Assembly (NCBI GenBank): GCA_963841945.1
Contig: CAWJFC010000029.1
Coordinates: 62,001-126,000, forward strand
Origin: Acidiflorens sp963841945
GTDB lineage: Bacteria; Acidobacteriota; Terriglobia; Terriglobales; Acidobacteriaceae
Direction: 5' to 3'
DNA length: 64,000 nucleotides
The notes under the pieces were generated by a model, which saw only the letters and a list, made by a program, of their open reading frames with translations, ran no database searches and was not told the DNA's origin. Shown piece after piece: positions 50,366 through 59,268 of the stretch. Numbering within the stretch: position 1 is the first letter of the stretch; the number at the start of each line of letters is the position of its first letter. Made by a program: the position numbers and the translations under genes.

Positions 50366-51486
50366 TCGAGCGGGATATTCGGATTGCCCCGTCCAATGCG
50401 CTCGCTCAGGCTGGCGGCGATCAGTTTGCCGTGAAAGCGTCCGTTCTCGATGAAGATCTCATTCGTGCGGGAGCCGGCTACGATTACGCCAGCGACGTAA
50501 ACTCCGGGCACATTCGATTCGAGCGTCTCCGGGTCGCACACCGGACGCAACTGCTCGGGCGAAAGCTCGATGCCGATGCTCCGCAAAAAGTCGTAGTCGG
50601 GGTGATATCCGGTCAGCGCAAACACAAAATCATTCTTCATGCGCAAAGTGCCGTCGGGAGTCTTGATCACCACGCAGTCAACGCCGATCTCGCGCACGCT
50701 GCTGTTGAAATGGGCCGCGATTTCTCCGGCTTTAATGCGGTTCTCGATGTCGGGGCGCACCCAATACTTCACGTGGGGATGCATCTGCGCCTGATGATGA
50801 ACGAGAGTGACGCGCGCCCCATGGCGCCACAAGTCAAGCGCAGCCTCGGCCGCCGAGTTCTTTCCGCCGATCACCAGCACGTCGGTGTCGTAATAAGGAT
50901 GAGGCTCCTTGTAATAGTGGAACACCTTGTCGAGATCTTCACCAGGCACGTTGAGCTTGTTGGCGAGATCGTAGTATCCCGTGGCCACCACGATTTTGCG
51001 GGCGCGATAATCGTGGATTTCGCCGTGCCGTCCGGTGGTTGTGACACAAAATTTGCCGTCATCGCCGGTAATAGTTTTTACCCATTCGTATTGGCGGATG
51101 TGCAAATGGTAATGCTCGGCAACGCGGCGGTAGTATTCGAGCGCTTCCAGCCGCGTGGGTTTCGCAGATGCGGTAGTGAACGGGATGTCGCCGATCTCCA
51201 GCAGCTCCGGCGTCGTAAAGAAAATCATGTTCGTCGGATAGTGGTAGATGGAATTGACGAGGCAGCCCTTATCGATGATGAGTGCTTTGAAGCCGGCTTT
51301 TTCCGCTTCGATGGCGCAGGCAAGACCGGTCGGACCCGCGCCGATCACGACGATGTCGGGAAACGACTCCGGCCGCGCGTGGGCCTGGGAACAGGTCAGC
51401 GTTTCGGGCACGCGGCTGGTGGAAGTCCCGATTTCTGGAATCGGGACTTCCGGAATTTGTGTTTCTGAAATCGGTTTTACGGGCAA
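50356..51486 (-). CDS. YpdA-family putative bacillithiol disulfide reductase
   Basis: 376 residues. Flavoprotein with FAD motif VIGAGPTGLACAIEAEKAG (from residue ~46) and NADPH motif VLVIGGKNSAAEAALDLWRH; FVFALTGYHPDYDFL near the end and ESNVPGVYVAGVIVAGSRTN. No CxxC, as in YpdA/Bdr rather than TrxB. It would reduce oxidised bacillithiol. The first ~40 residues are a low-complexity extension (PISETQIPEVPIPEIG), so the start is uncertain. An inverted repeat falls inside that extension. No bshA-C genes are in the window. Confidence 0.85.
   Translation of the reverse strand: MPVKPISETQIPEVPIPEIGTSTSRVPETLTCSQAHARPESFPDIVVIGAGPTGLACAIEAEKAGFKALIIDKGCLVNSIYHYPTNMIFFTTPELLEIGDIPFTTASAKPTRLEALEYYRRVAEHYHLHIRQYEWVKTITGDDGKFCVTTTGRHGEIHDYRARKIVVATGYYDLANKLNVPGEDLDKVFHYYKEPHPYYDTDVLVIGGKNSAAEAALDLWRHGARVTLVHHQAQMHPHVKYWVRPDIENRIKAGEIAAHFNSSVREIGVDCVVIKTPDGTLRMKNDFVFALTGYHPDYDFLRSIGIELSPEQLRPVCDPETLESNVPGVYVAGVIVAGSRTNEIFIENGRFHGKLIAASLSERIGRGNPNIPLDAT
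51421..51451. repeat. 13-bp perfect inverted repeat in N-terminal extension of the YpdA-like gene
   Basis: GGAAGTCCCGATT (51421-51433), loop TCTGG, AATCGGGACTTCC (51439-51451). A near-repeat GTTTCTGAAATCGG (51461-51474) follows ATTTCTGGAATCGG (51431-51444) at a distance of 30 bases. Confidence 0.6.
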
Positions 51487-51655
51487 GAGTATAAAAGCCT
51501 CGGTGGGACGGAGTAGAAACCCACTATTCTAGCAGGAGAAGCGCCCGCTTTCTCGCCCTCCGCTTTCGCTGTTTTCAGACTCGGCCTAAGGGCATAAGAG
51601 CAGATGTCATCTACGCCGGAGTTCCGGTGTGCCGGGCGCGACGCCCGCGCATCCC

Positions 51656-52318
51656 TCACTTTTTGACGCAGACGGCCACACCGTCGCGCAGCGGCAGGAT
51701 GGTTGTGAACAGCTCTTTCGACTCATAGATGAGGCGGTTGAATTCGAGAATAGCGCGCGTGGATTCATCCGGATTCGGATTCCGCAGCTTGCCGCTCCAA
51801 AGCACGTTGTCGGCTACGAACAGGCCTCCACTCTTTAGCTTCGGCAGCGCCAAACGGATGACCCGCGGATAGTCGACCTTGTCGACGTCGACAAAAACGA
51901 TGTCGTAAGGTTCTTTCTCTTCAGAAAGAATTTCCAGCGCATCGCCCACCCGAACAGCGATTCTTTCGCTCACGCTCGCCCGTTCAAAGTATTTGCGCGC
52001 CTTATCGGCCGTCTTCTTGTCACCGTCGGTGTAGATAACGCGACCATTCGCGCCCACGGCGCGCGCCCACCATACCGTTGAATAGCCTATCGACGAGCCC
52101 ATCTCGAAAACCCTTTTCGCCTTGGCGATGGTTGCGAGTTGATAAAGAAAGCGTCCAACCGCTGGCCCGACGATGGGCAAGCTGGCCCGTGCGGCCTCCG
52201 CTTCCATCTCGGTCAAAACTTCATCGCGAGGCGGGAGCATGGCATAGAGATAGTCCTCGACCTCCGGAACCGTAATGCCGCCCATGCGCCAATGAGGCGC
52301 CGATTTGTGATCCGCCAT
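51656..52318 (-). CDS. SAM-dependent O-methyltransferase, family 3
   Basis: 220 residues from ATG 52318, preceded by GGGGGT. VFEMGSSIGYSTVWWARAV, VIYTDGDKKTADKARKYF, AVRVGDALEILSEEKEPYDI, VFVDVDKVDYPRVIRLALPK and GLFVADNVLWSGKLRNP are the motifs of caffeoyl-CoA/catechol-type O-methyltransferases. Likely methylates a hydroxylated small molecule; metal ligands D and N are present. It follows the UPF0173 hydrolase gene by 20 bp and is probably co-transcribed with it. Confidence 0.88.
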   Translation of the reverse strand: MADHKSAPHWRMGGITVPEVEDYLYAMLPPRDEVLTEMEAEAARASLPIVGPAVGRFLYQLATIAKAKRVFEMGSSIGYSTVWWARAVGANGRVIYTDGDKKTADKARKYFERASVSERIAVRVGDALEILSEEKEPYDIVFVDVDKVDYPRVIRLALPKLKSGGLFVADNVLWSGKLRNPNPDESTRAILEFNRLIYESKELFTTILPLRDGVAVCVKK

Positions 52319-52338
52319 GCCACCCCCAAACAACTGAA

Positions 52339-53040
52339 TTACGAAGCCGTTTGCCCCGGCTTCATCTCGAAGACTTTCACCTCTGGAACAAGCTGCTGCA
52401 AATCAGCCGGCCTCCCAGTCAGCATCGGAAAAGTCCCAAAGTGCATGGGGATGACGATCTCCGGCTTGAGCAGCTTGCAGGCATAGGCGGCCTCGCGGGG
52501 CGACATCGTGAAGTGATCGCCTATCGGCAGCATCGCGATCTTCGGCGCATACAGATCGCGAATGATCGCCATATCGCTGAACACGTTCGTATCGCCGGCA
52601 TGGTACATTTTGAGGCCGTTCGAAAACTCGAGCACGTACCCGCAGGCCTCGCCGCCATAGATGATCTGATCGCCGTCCTGAATGCCACACGAGTGCACAG
52701 CATGCACCATGGTGATCTTCACGTTGGCCACCGTTTGCGTTCCGCCCTTGTTCATAGGCGCAATCTGCTTCACACCTTTTTTCTGCAACCAGGTGCAAAG
52801 TTCAAAGATGCCCACAGCGACCGCATTGTGTTTCTTGCCGATCTCCACCGCGTCCGCGATGTGATCGCCGTGGCCGTGAGTGCAGATCAAGACGTCTGCT
52901 TTCTGAACGTTCCTCTCGGTCGCCGGACAACTCGGATTGCCCGCTACCCACGGGTCAATATAAATCGTCTTCCCTTCCGGAGTTTCGATGCGAAAGGTAG
53001 CGTGGCCAAGCCAGGTTAATTTGATTCCTTTGAGTTCCAT
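52339..53040 (-). CDS. UPF0173-type metal-dependent hydrolase, MBL fold
   Basis: 233 residues. ITWLGHATF-like start LTWLGHATFRIETPEGKTIY, metal motif ICTHGHGDHIADAVEIGKKH, MYHAGDTNVFSDMAIIRDLY and VIPMHFGTFPMLTGRPADLQ identify the UPF0173/YtkL MBL family. Distinctive His and Asp ligands are complete (HGHGDH, H in VHAVHS, AGDT, H in MHFGTF). Substrate unknown. Probably co-transcribed with the downstream methyltransferase. Confidence 0.9.
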   Translation of the reverse strand: MELKGIKLTWLGHATFRIETPEGKTIYIDPWVAGNPSCPATERNVQKADVLICTHGHGDHIADAVEIGKKHNAVAVGIFELCTWLQKKGVKQIAPMNKGGTQTVANVKITMVHAVHSCGIQDGDQIIYGGEACGYVLEFSNGLKMYHAGDTNVFSDMAIIRDLYAPKIAMLPIGDHFTMSPREAAYACKLLKPEIVIPMHFGTFPMLTGRPADLQQLVPEVKVFEMKPGQTAS

Positions 53041-53295
53041 AAAAACCTCACCACTTGATTATCATTCCGATGCGAGAACCCTTCGATGCGAACTCATATT
53101 TTAGAGATGCGTTCAAAGCTGCGCAATTGTGGTGTCGTCCTGGCGGCGCATTTGACATGCACGCCATTCGCATCGGGAGATAGAGGGTGCTAGTAATTTC
53201 AACGCATTTTCCACTTTGAGTCCGAGTTTTCTTGTGAAAGAATCGGGCCGGCGCGCCACACTTATCCGCTCTTTGCGTCGCCGAAGATCATTCAA

Positions 53296-55000
53296 ATGTC
53301 TCGCGGACTGCTTTTTCTGGTTTTTTCCCTGGCTTCAATCGACTGCCTTGCGCAATCGAACACCATGCCGTCCCGCACGCCGCCGGCGAAACTTGACGTC
53401 GGAGCCGCAAGCCCCTCTTCATTGGCAACCCAACCCGCCGCGGTTCCGAACCCGTTGGGCGAGGCGATGCTCCTCTATGGCAAGGGTGACTACGATGGGG
53501 CGCTGGCGAAATATCGAGACTTTTTGCAGCTGCACCCAAAGTCGCCGGATGCCTACGCAGGAATCATTCGCGTCTATCTGAAGCAGAAGAATGTGGAACA
53601 GGCTGCCCGAACGGCCGACGAAGCTTTAGCGGCGTCAGATGCGGCACGTATTCGCGTCGCGCATGCCGAGGTTCTGTTTCGCCAGGGAAAGATCGACGAA
53701 GCGGAAAAAGAATGGGTCGCCGTCATTAACTCCGGCCATGCTGAAGCCCGCGCCTATTTGGGACTGGCCCGAGTGCGGCGGGCGATCGCCATGTACAAAA
53801 GCGCGCAGACTTTCATTCGCAAGGCTCACGAACTTGACTCAACGGATCCGGACATCGAAGAACAGTGGGTGTCTACTCTTCCGCGGAGCGAACGCATCAA
53901 GTATCTGGAGGAGAAACTCGCCGCCGGCGGGAGTCTCGATGCCGAAGAGCGCAGCAACGCAGCAAACTATCTCGAATATCTCAAGGAACGCGCGAAGAGG
54001 TCCGACAAGCCGTGCCGCCTCGTCAGCAAGGTAACCTCAACAGAAACGCCTCTGGTCCGCCTCCTCAGCGATCCAAGACACTTGCGGGGATATGGGCTCG
54101 CGGTTGAACTGAATGGCCACAAGAGTTCGTTGATGTTGGATACGGGCGCAAGCGGCATCCTTGTGAAGCGTGCCATCGCAGAGAAAGCCGGCATTTCGAA
54201 AATCAGCACGACCAAGGTTGGGGGTGTCGGAGACAAGGGGTGGAAGAACGCCTACGTTGGGGTAGTCGACTCGATCAAGGTTGGCGACCTGGAATTTCAA
54301 TTGTCCCATCGAAGTGATGGAAAGCCGTTCCGTCGCCGATGAAGACGGTTTGATCGGCGCGAATGTTTTTGATGACTTTCTCGTCGATATCGATTTCCCG
54401 GACGAAAAGCTCAAGCTCAGTGCTCTGCCCAAGCGGCCCGGCGAGGCGGAACAGAATCTTGCCCTGAAGGACGAGGAAGATGCCGACAACGAGAGTTCAG
54501 CGAATCCGCAGAACTCAGCTGGCAGCGATTCGAAAGCGAGCCCGGTTCCGGCCGGACCGCAGGATCGTTACATTTCGCCTGAGATGCAGTCTTATTCAAG
54601 AGTATTTCTGTTTGGCCACCATATCCTGGTGCCGACAAAAATAGGAGATGTGCCGCCAAAACTCTTCATTCTGGATACCGGCGGCTTTACCAATATGATT
54701 TCTCCAGCCGCCGCCCGCGAAGTCACGAAAGTAGGCGCCGATCCCGATATGCAAGTCAAGGGAGTCAGTGGTTCGGTGAACAAAGTCTATAGCGCCAACA
54801 AGGCCGTCCTCACCTTCGGGCACCTCCGCCAGGAGAACCAGGACATGCTTGCCTTCGACACAACTTCGTTAAGCAACAACGCTGGAACTGAGATCTCCGG
54901 ATTTCTGGGCTTTACAATGCTTCGCCTGCTCGACATCAAAATCGACTACCGCGATGCGCTGGTCGACTTTTCCTTCGATCCGAAAAAATGGCATTTCTGA
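53296..55000 (+). pseudogene. TPR and double-DTG aspartic protease-like protein, frameshifted
   Basis: Two frames joined at ~54300-54306 give one ~567-residue protein: signal peptide, TPR region (LGEAMLLYGKGDYDGALAKY), first protease lobe (SSLMLDTGASGILVKRAIAE), then, after the frameshift, DEDGLIGANVFDDFLVDIDF, a variable linker and a second lobe (PPKLFILDTGGFTNMISPAA), ending DYRDALVDFSFDP. The first frame ends ...LEFQLSHRSDGKPFRRR; the second starts with MATWNFNCPIEV. One inserted base (or two lost) in GAATTTCAATTGTCCC would restore LEFQ-CPIEVMESRSV. Either decay, programmed slip or assembly error. Two DTG lobes suggest a bilobed retropepsin/pepsin-like fold. Confidence 0.8.
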
Positions 55001-55087
55001 TCTGAATTTCTGATCTCGAGGCTGGGATTTGTATGCTCAGTCGTTTATTTTCGACAGACCGCAATCTCGTGTATAACATTGCTCTCG

Positions 55088-55645
55088 ATGCCTGACCTCA
55101 AAATATTGCTTTCCCGCGAGCAGATCGCAAAACGCGTCGCCGAACTCGGAGCCGAAATCGCCCGCGATTTTCATGGGCAAACCATCATCTTTGTCGGGGT
55201 GTTGAAGGGCGCCGCGATTTTCCTCAGTGATCTGGCACGTCATGTTCCGCTCGATGCCACCTTCGACTTCATCGGCGTTTCAAGCTATGGAAATCGGCCA
55301 ACGCCGAAGGAGGATCCCGCGGGACACGCCGCTTGGGACTCGCTCGGCGAAGTGCGGCTGACCAAAGATATGGACCAGTCCCTCGCCGACCGCAATGTGA
55401 TTCTGGTGGAAGACATTTTAGATACCGGCTTGACCCTGAATTACATCTCCAAGATTGTCCAGGCACACCAACCGCGTTCGTTGAGTATTGCTGCATTGCT
55501 CGATAAGCCTTCGCGGCGCAAAATGCCGATCAAAGCCCGCTATATTGGCTTCACCATTCCAGATGCCTATGTGGTCGGTTACGGCCTTGATTACGCCGAG
55601 AAGTACCGCAATCTGCCGGATATTTGCGTCATCGAAAACCTCTAG
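55088..55645 (+). CDS. hpt: Hypoxanthine phosphoribosyltransferase
   Basis: 185 residues from ATG 55088. IIFVGVLKGAAIFLSDLARH, FDFIGVSSYGNRPTPKEDPA, PRPP-binding NVILVEDILDTGLTLNYIS, and KARYIGFTIPDAYVVGYGLD. The flexible loop is longer than usual, by about 14 residues (EDPAGHAAWDSLGEV), in place of the short SGTxSSG. Salvages hypoxanthine and guanine. Followed by a spacer with AT-rich short repeats and a SpoIIE-type phosphatase. Confidence 0.93.
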   Translation: MPDLKILLSREQIAKRVAELGAEIARDFHGQTIIFVGVLKGAAIFLSDLARHVPLDATFDFIGVSSYGNRPTPKEDPAGHAAWDSLGEVRLTKDMDQSLADRNVILVEDILDTGLTLNYISKIVQAHQPRSLSIAALLDKPSRRKMPIKARYIGFTIPDAYVVGYGLDYAEKYRNLPDICVIENL

Positions 55646-55654
55646 ACATTTGTG

Positions 55655-55738
55655 GCTTGCAATTTCAGATTTCAAATTGAAACTCGTTGCCCTCCGAGCA
55701 CCCGGGCGTACTTGGAAATCACTCAATTTCAAATTCTC
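55655..55738. repeat. AT-rich repeat of the CAATTTCAAATT type
   Basis: CAATTTCAGATTTCAAATTG (55659-55678), a GC-richer middle (CCGAGCACCCGGGCGTACTT) and CTCAATTTCAAATTCT (55722-55737), 13 bases before the GAF-SpoIIE ATG. Architecture resembles the folE and truB leaders. Confidence 0.5.
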
Positions 55739-55749
55739 CGGCTGCTATC

Positions 55750-57525
55750 ATGCTACCTGTGAAGCCGACGACCACCCCGACCGCCCCGCGTCCCTACGAA
55801 CAGGAGCCCCTCCTGCTCGAAGTGGCGGACGTCGTCAATACGACGCTCGATCTCGAGACTACACTGCGCCGTGTGGCCGAGCTGGTGCGCAAGGTCATCG
55901 ACTACGAAATCTTTGCGATTCTGCTGCTCAATGAACAGCGCCAGGAACTTTATGTGCGCTTTCAGGTCGGCTATCCGCCTGACGTCGCCGAGCGAATTCG
56001 CGTTAAGGTTGGCCAGGGTATTACGGGCCGTGCGGCTGAAACACGGCAGGCGCAGTTGGTCGCCGATGCCACGCGCGAAGACTTCTACATCGAAGCGCTT
56101 CCCAACGTGCATTCCGAGCTCGCCATTCCCTTGATCGTGAAGAACCGGCTGATCGGTGTGATCGATATTGAAGCCCGCGAGAAGGGTTACTTTACAGAAG
56201 AGCACAAGCGTCTGCTCACGCTGATCGCCTCGCGCATGGCGGTGGGAATCGAGAACGCCCGTCTGCATACCCGCATCACGCGCCAGGCGCGTACATTGCT
56301 GTTGCTGAATGAGATCGCGCGGGAGCTGACGTCGATCCTTAACCTCGACGAACTGCTCAAACGGATTGCAGAACTGTTGCGCCGGCTGATCGACTACCAG
56401 ATGTTCAGCATTCTGTTGGTCGACCAGACCGGAGAAAAGCTCCAGCACCGTTTTTCGCAGCGCTTTGAAGAGCGATTACATTTGAAACACGATATTCCGC
56501 TCGGGCGGGGTGTGGTGGGCTACGCCGCGCAGGCCAAGGAAGCGGTGCTCGTTCCGGACGTTGCCAAAAGCGCGCGCTACATCGCAACCAATCCCGAAAC
56601 CCGGTCGGAGCTGGCCGTCCCTCTGATCTACCAGGAGAAGGTAATTGGCGTGCTCGATCTCGAGCACACCCGCCGCGGCTACTTCACCGAAGATCACAAG
56701 CGGACGCTGACCACTCTCGCCGCGCAGCTCGCCATCGCGATCGAGAATGCTCGCCTTTATGAGCAGATCGCGCGCCAGGAGAGCCGCTTGGAACGAGAAC
56801 TCGCCCTCGCGCGAGAATTGCAATTTCGCCTGCTTCCGCATTCGCTGCCTAAGATGAGGAGTCTCGAGGTGCAGGCGAGGTTCGTGCCGGCGCGGGCGAT
56901 TGGCGGGGATCTCTACGACTTTGTTCCCTATTCGCTTTCTAGACTAGGCATTGCCATCGGCGACGTCAGCGGTAAGGGCGCGCCGGCTGCGATCTACGCC
57001 GCGCTGGTCAGTGGCATTCTGCGCTCCCATGCGCCGATTGAGCCGGGGCCTGCCGAGATGCTCTCCGCCATTAATCTTTCGCTCGCCGAACGCCGCATTG
57101 CGGCGCAGTTCGTCTCGATCATTTATGCGGTTTGGGACGATGAACGCCGAAGCTTGCTGGTGGCCAATTCTGGATTGCCGCGGCCGCTTTACGTCCACGA
57201 CGGAAAGATCCAATCCATCGACGCGACCGGATTGCCGCTTGGCCTTTTCGACGAGGCGCAATACGACGAGCTTGGCTTCAAGGCCAAGCCGGGCGACTTG
57301 TTTGTGTTCTTCAGCGACGGAATTCTCGACGCCCGCAATCGGCATGGCCAGGCGTTTGGACCGGAGCGCGTGGAGGCTATCGTTGCCGGCTGCGCCGACA
57401 AATCGGCCGATTGTGTGGTACGCGAGATTTTCAAAGCCGTGACCGAGCACGCGGCCGGAGTCGAGGCCTTTGATGACCAAACCGTCGTTGCCATCAAAGT
57501 TAAAAATTCGGGCAAACGCAAGTGA
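55750..57525 (+). CDS. GAF-GAF-SpoIIE (PP2C-type) serine phosphatase
   Basis: 591 residues from ATG 55750. Two GAF domains: EPLLLEVADVVNTTLDLETT ... LNEQRQELYVRFQVGYPPDV (~20-165) and LLLNEIARELTSILNLDELL ... GEKLQHRFSQRFEERLHLKH (~180-335). Then a coiled segment QIARQESRLERELALARELQ and the SpoIIE core: VPARAIGGDLYDFVPYS, IAIGDVSGKGAPAAIYAALV, FVFFSDGILDARNRHGQAFG, EAFDDQTVVAIKVK with metal Asp residues. RsbU-like role on a STAS protein by partner switching is an inference. Its stop overlaps the GTG of lysA. Confidence 0.92.
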   Translation: MLPVKPTTTPTAPRPYEQEPLLLEVADVVNTTLDLETTLRRVAELVRKVIDYEIFAILLLNEQRQELYVRFQVGYPPDVAERIRVKVGQGITGRAAETRQAQLVADATREDFYIEALPNVHSELAIPLIVKNRLIGVIDIEAREKGYFTEEHKRLLTLIASRMAVGIENARLHTRITRQARTLLLLNEIARELTSILNLDELLKRIAELLRRLIDYQMFSILLVDQTGEKLQHRFSQRFEERLHLKHDIPLGRGVVGYAAQAKEAVLVPDVAKSARYIATNPETRSELAVPLIYQEKVIGVLDLEHTRRGYFTEDHKRTLTTLAAQLAIAIENARLYEQIARQESRLERELALARELQFRLLPHSLPKMRSLEVQARFVPARAIGGDLYDFVPYSLSRLGIAIGDVSGKGAPAAIYAALVSGILRSHAPIEPGPAEMLSAINLSLAERRIAAQFVSIIYAVWDDERRSLLVANSGLPRPLYVHDGKIQSIDATGLPLGLFDEAQYDELGFKAKPGDLFVFFSDGILDARNRHGQAFGPERVEAIVAGCADKSADCVVREIFKAVTEHAAGVEAFDDQTVVAIKVKNSGKRK

Positions 57526-58826
57526 GAGGCGAGACAGTGGGCAATCCTTTCGTCAGGCCCCCTGCGTTCGCATACCATCGCGACGGGCGGACATTGCGAG
57601 TGCTGTGTTGTGAAGGAGCGGATCTCACACGCCTGGCCGCTCGCTTTGGCACGCCGCTCTATATTTATTCGGCGGCGGGAATCCGCTCCCGCTTGCAGGC
57701 ATTCGAACACGCGTTCCGCTCTGTTCCCCACACCATCTGCTATTCGGTAAAAGCAAATTCGACGCTGGCGATTTTGCGGCTTATCGCCCGGTTAGGTGCC
57801 GGGTTCGATGTTGTCTCCGGTGGCGAGCTGGAGCGTGTCCTGCGCGCGCGATCAAGGGCAGCAGGTAAAGTCGTATTCTCGGGCGTCGGCAAGACGGTGG
57901 CGGAAATTGAACTCGCTCTTCGCTCCGGCATTTTGCTTTTCAACGTCGAGAGCGCATCTGAATTGCACGCACTGGCCGCGACGGCCGCGCGCCTGCGCAA
58001 GAAGGCCTCGATTGCTGTGCGTGTGAATCCCGATGTTTCGGCCAAGACGCATCCCTATATTTCAACCGGACTGCATGAACACAAGTTCGGCGTGCCGATT
58101 CCCGAAGCGCGTCTTTTGTACGCCGAGGCAGCCCGGCAATCGCACCTGCTCGTCGCCGGGGTCAGCGTCCACATCGGTTCGCAGATTACCGACCCCACCT
58201 CTTTCGCCGATGCGCTGAGCCGAGTGGCCGAACTGGTACGTGAACTGCGCCGCGGCGGACACGAGATTCGGTACGTCGACGCAGGCGGGGGACTCGGCAT
58301 TCCCTACATGGACACCTCCGAGCCCTTTGACAAGCAGCTCGCCGCTTATGCGAAGGCTGTACTCAAGCCGCTGCGCAAGCTCGACATTCATCTCTTACTT
58401 GAACCCGGAAGATCAATCGTCGGTTCAGCGGGTGCTTTGCTTACCCGCGTGGTCTATCGCAAGACGAATAACAGCAAGCGGTTTTTGATCGTCGACGCCG
58501 CCATGAACGATCTTCTTCGCCCATCGCTGTATGGCGCCTACCACCAGATCGTCCCAGTCCGTTTTTCGCAATCCACGGAGCGAGAGACGACTGACGTCGT
58601 CGGTCCCATTTGTGAGACTGGCGATTTTTTTGCGCGTAACCGCGAACTGCCCGTGATGCAGGAAGGTGATCTACTGGCTGTCCTCGATGCCGGCGCCTAC
58701 GGATCGACTCTCAGCTCAAATTACAATACACGCGGGCGGGCTGCCGAAATGTTGGTGAATGGAAAGAAATCGAGCCTGATAAAGAAGCGCGAAACCGCCG
58801 CGGAGCAGATGCGGTTGGAACGCTAG
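57522..58826 (+). CDS. lysA: Diaminopimelate decarboxylase
   Basis: 434 residues, GTG start overlapping the phosphatase stop by four bases (GTGA). PLP lysine in TICYSVKANSTLAILRL (Lys77), FDVVSGGELERVLRA, GVSVHIGSQITDPTSFADAL, YVDAGGGLGIPYMDTSEPFD, LEPGRSIVGSAGALLT, GPICETGDFFARNRELPV and YGSTLSSNYNTRGRAAEML. Makes lysine from meso-DAP. Coupling to a phosphatase gene is unusual but may be only operon proximity. Confidence 0.95.
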   Translation: MRGETVGNPFVRPPAFAYHRDGRTLRVLCCEGADLTRLAARFGTPLYIYSAAGIRSRLQAFEHAFRSVPHTICYSVKANSTLAILRLIARLGAGFDVVSGGELERVLRARSRAAGKVVFSGVGKTVAEIELALRSGILLFNVESASELHALAATAARLRKKASIAVRVNPDVSAKTHPYISTGLHEHKFGVPIPEARLLYAEAARQSHLLVAGVSVHIGSQITDPTSFADALSRVAELVRELRRGGHEIRYVDAGGGLGIPYMDTSEPFDKQLAAYAKAVLKPLRKLDIHLLLEPGRSIVGSAGALLTRVVYRKTNNSKRFLIVDAAMNDLLRPSLYGAYHQIVPVRFSQSTERETTDVVGPICETGDFFARNRELPVMQEGDLLAVLDAGAYGSTLSSNYNTRGRAAEMLVNGKKSSLIKKRETAAEQMRLER

Positions 58827-58865
58827 CTGCTTCCCAGCCGTTTTTCCTATCATTGGCAGCTAGCG
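58821..58865. repeat. Perfect 10-bp inverted repeat after lysA
   Basis: CGCTAGCTGC (58821-58830, overlapping the stop) and GCAGCTAGCG (58856-58865) around 25 bases. Possibly a terminator or mRNA-end stabiliser. No T-run follows. Confidence 0.5.
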
Positions 58866-58934
58866 AAGGTTCTCGGGTCCCGAGCCCCACTCTCTACGAA
58901 CCGCTTGCCAATTGCGTAGCTTCGCAATACTGGA

Positions 58935-59048
58935 CTACTTGGAGGGTGGTGAAAATCTCTTTTCTATGCGGTCGAAGGCGAATTTGATTAGCCAGAGCAG
59001 GCCGACGAGCCCAATAGCCGACTCCGCGAATACGAGGTAGATTTTCAT
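58935..59048 (-). CDS. Small single-span membrane protein
   Basis: 37 residues: MKIYLVFAESAIGLVGLLWL, then IKFAFDRIEKRFSPPSK. One hydrophobic helix and a basic tail. GGAAAG lies five bases before the ATG. In the 442-base spacer between lysA and nadK no other gene is seen. No family recognised; a real small protein seems likely from the RBS and composition. Confidence 0.5.
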   Translation of the reverse strand: MKIYLVFAESAIGLVGLLWLIKFAFDRIEKRFSPPSK

Positions 59049-59268
59049 TGGCTTTCCGTAGCGACAACGATTGCGGTGAAAGAAATAAACTTACGCCCGC
59101 GATAGATGCATTTGAGGAGTCAGCCTCAACCCTACAAGAAGTGAAGGTAGTTGTTGAGATGACAATGGTAATGACCTACGTCGGTATCGCTCCGTAGTCC
59201 ATCCTACGGAGATGTTCGCCCTACGAGAGACCCGGGCGGGACAGATTAGACCTGCAACCCGTCTTTTG

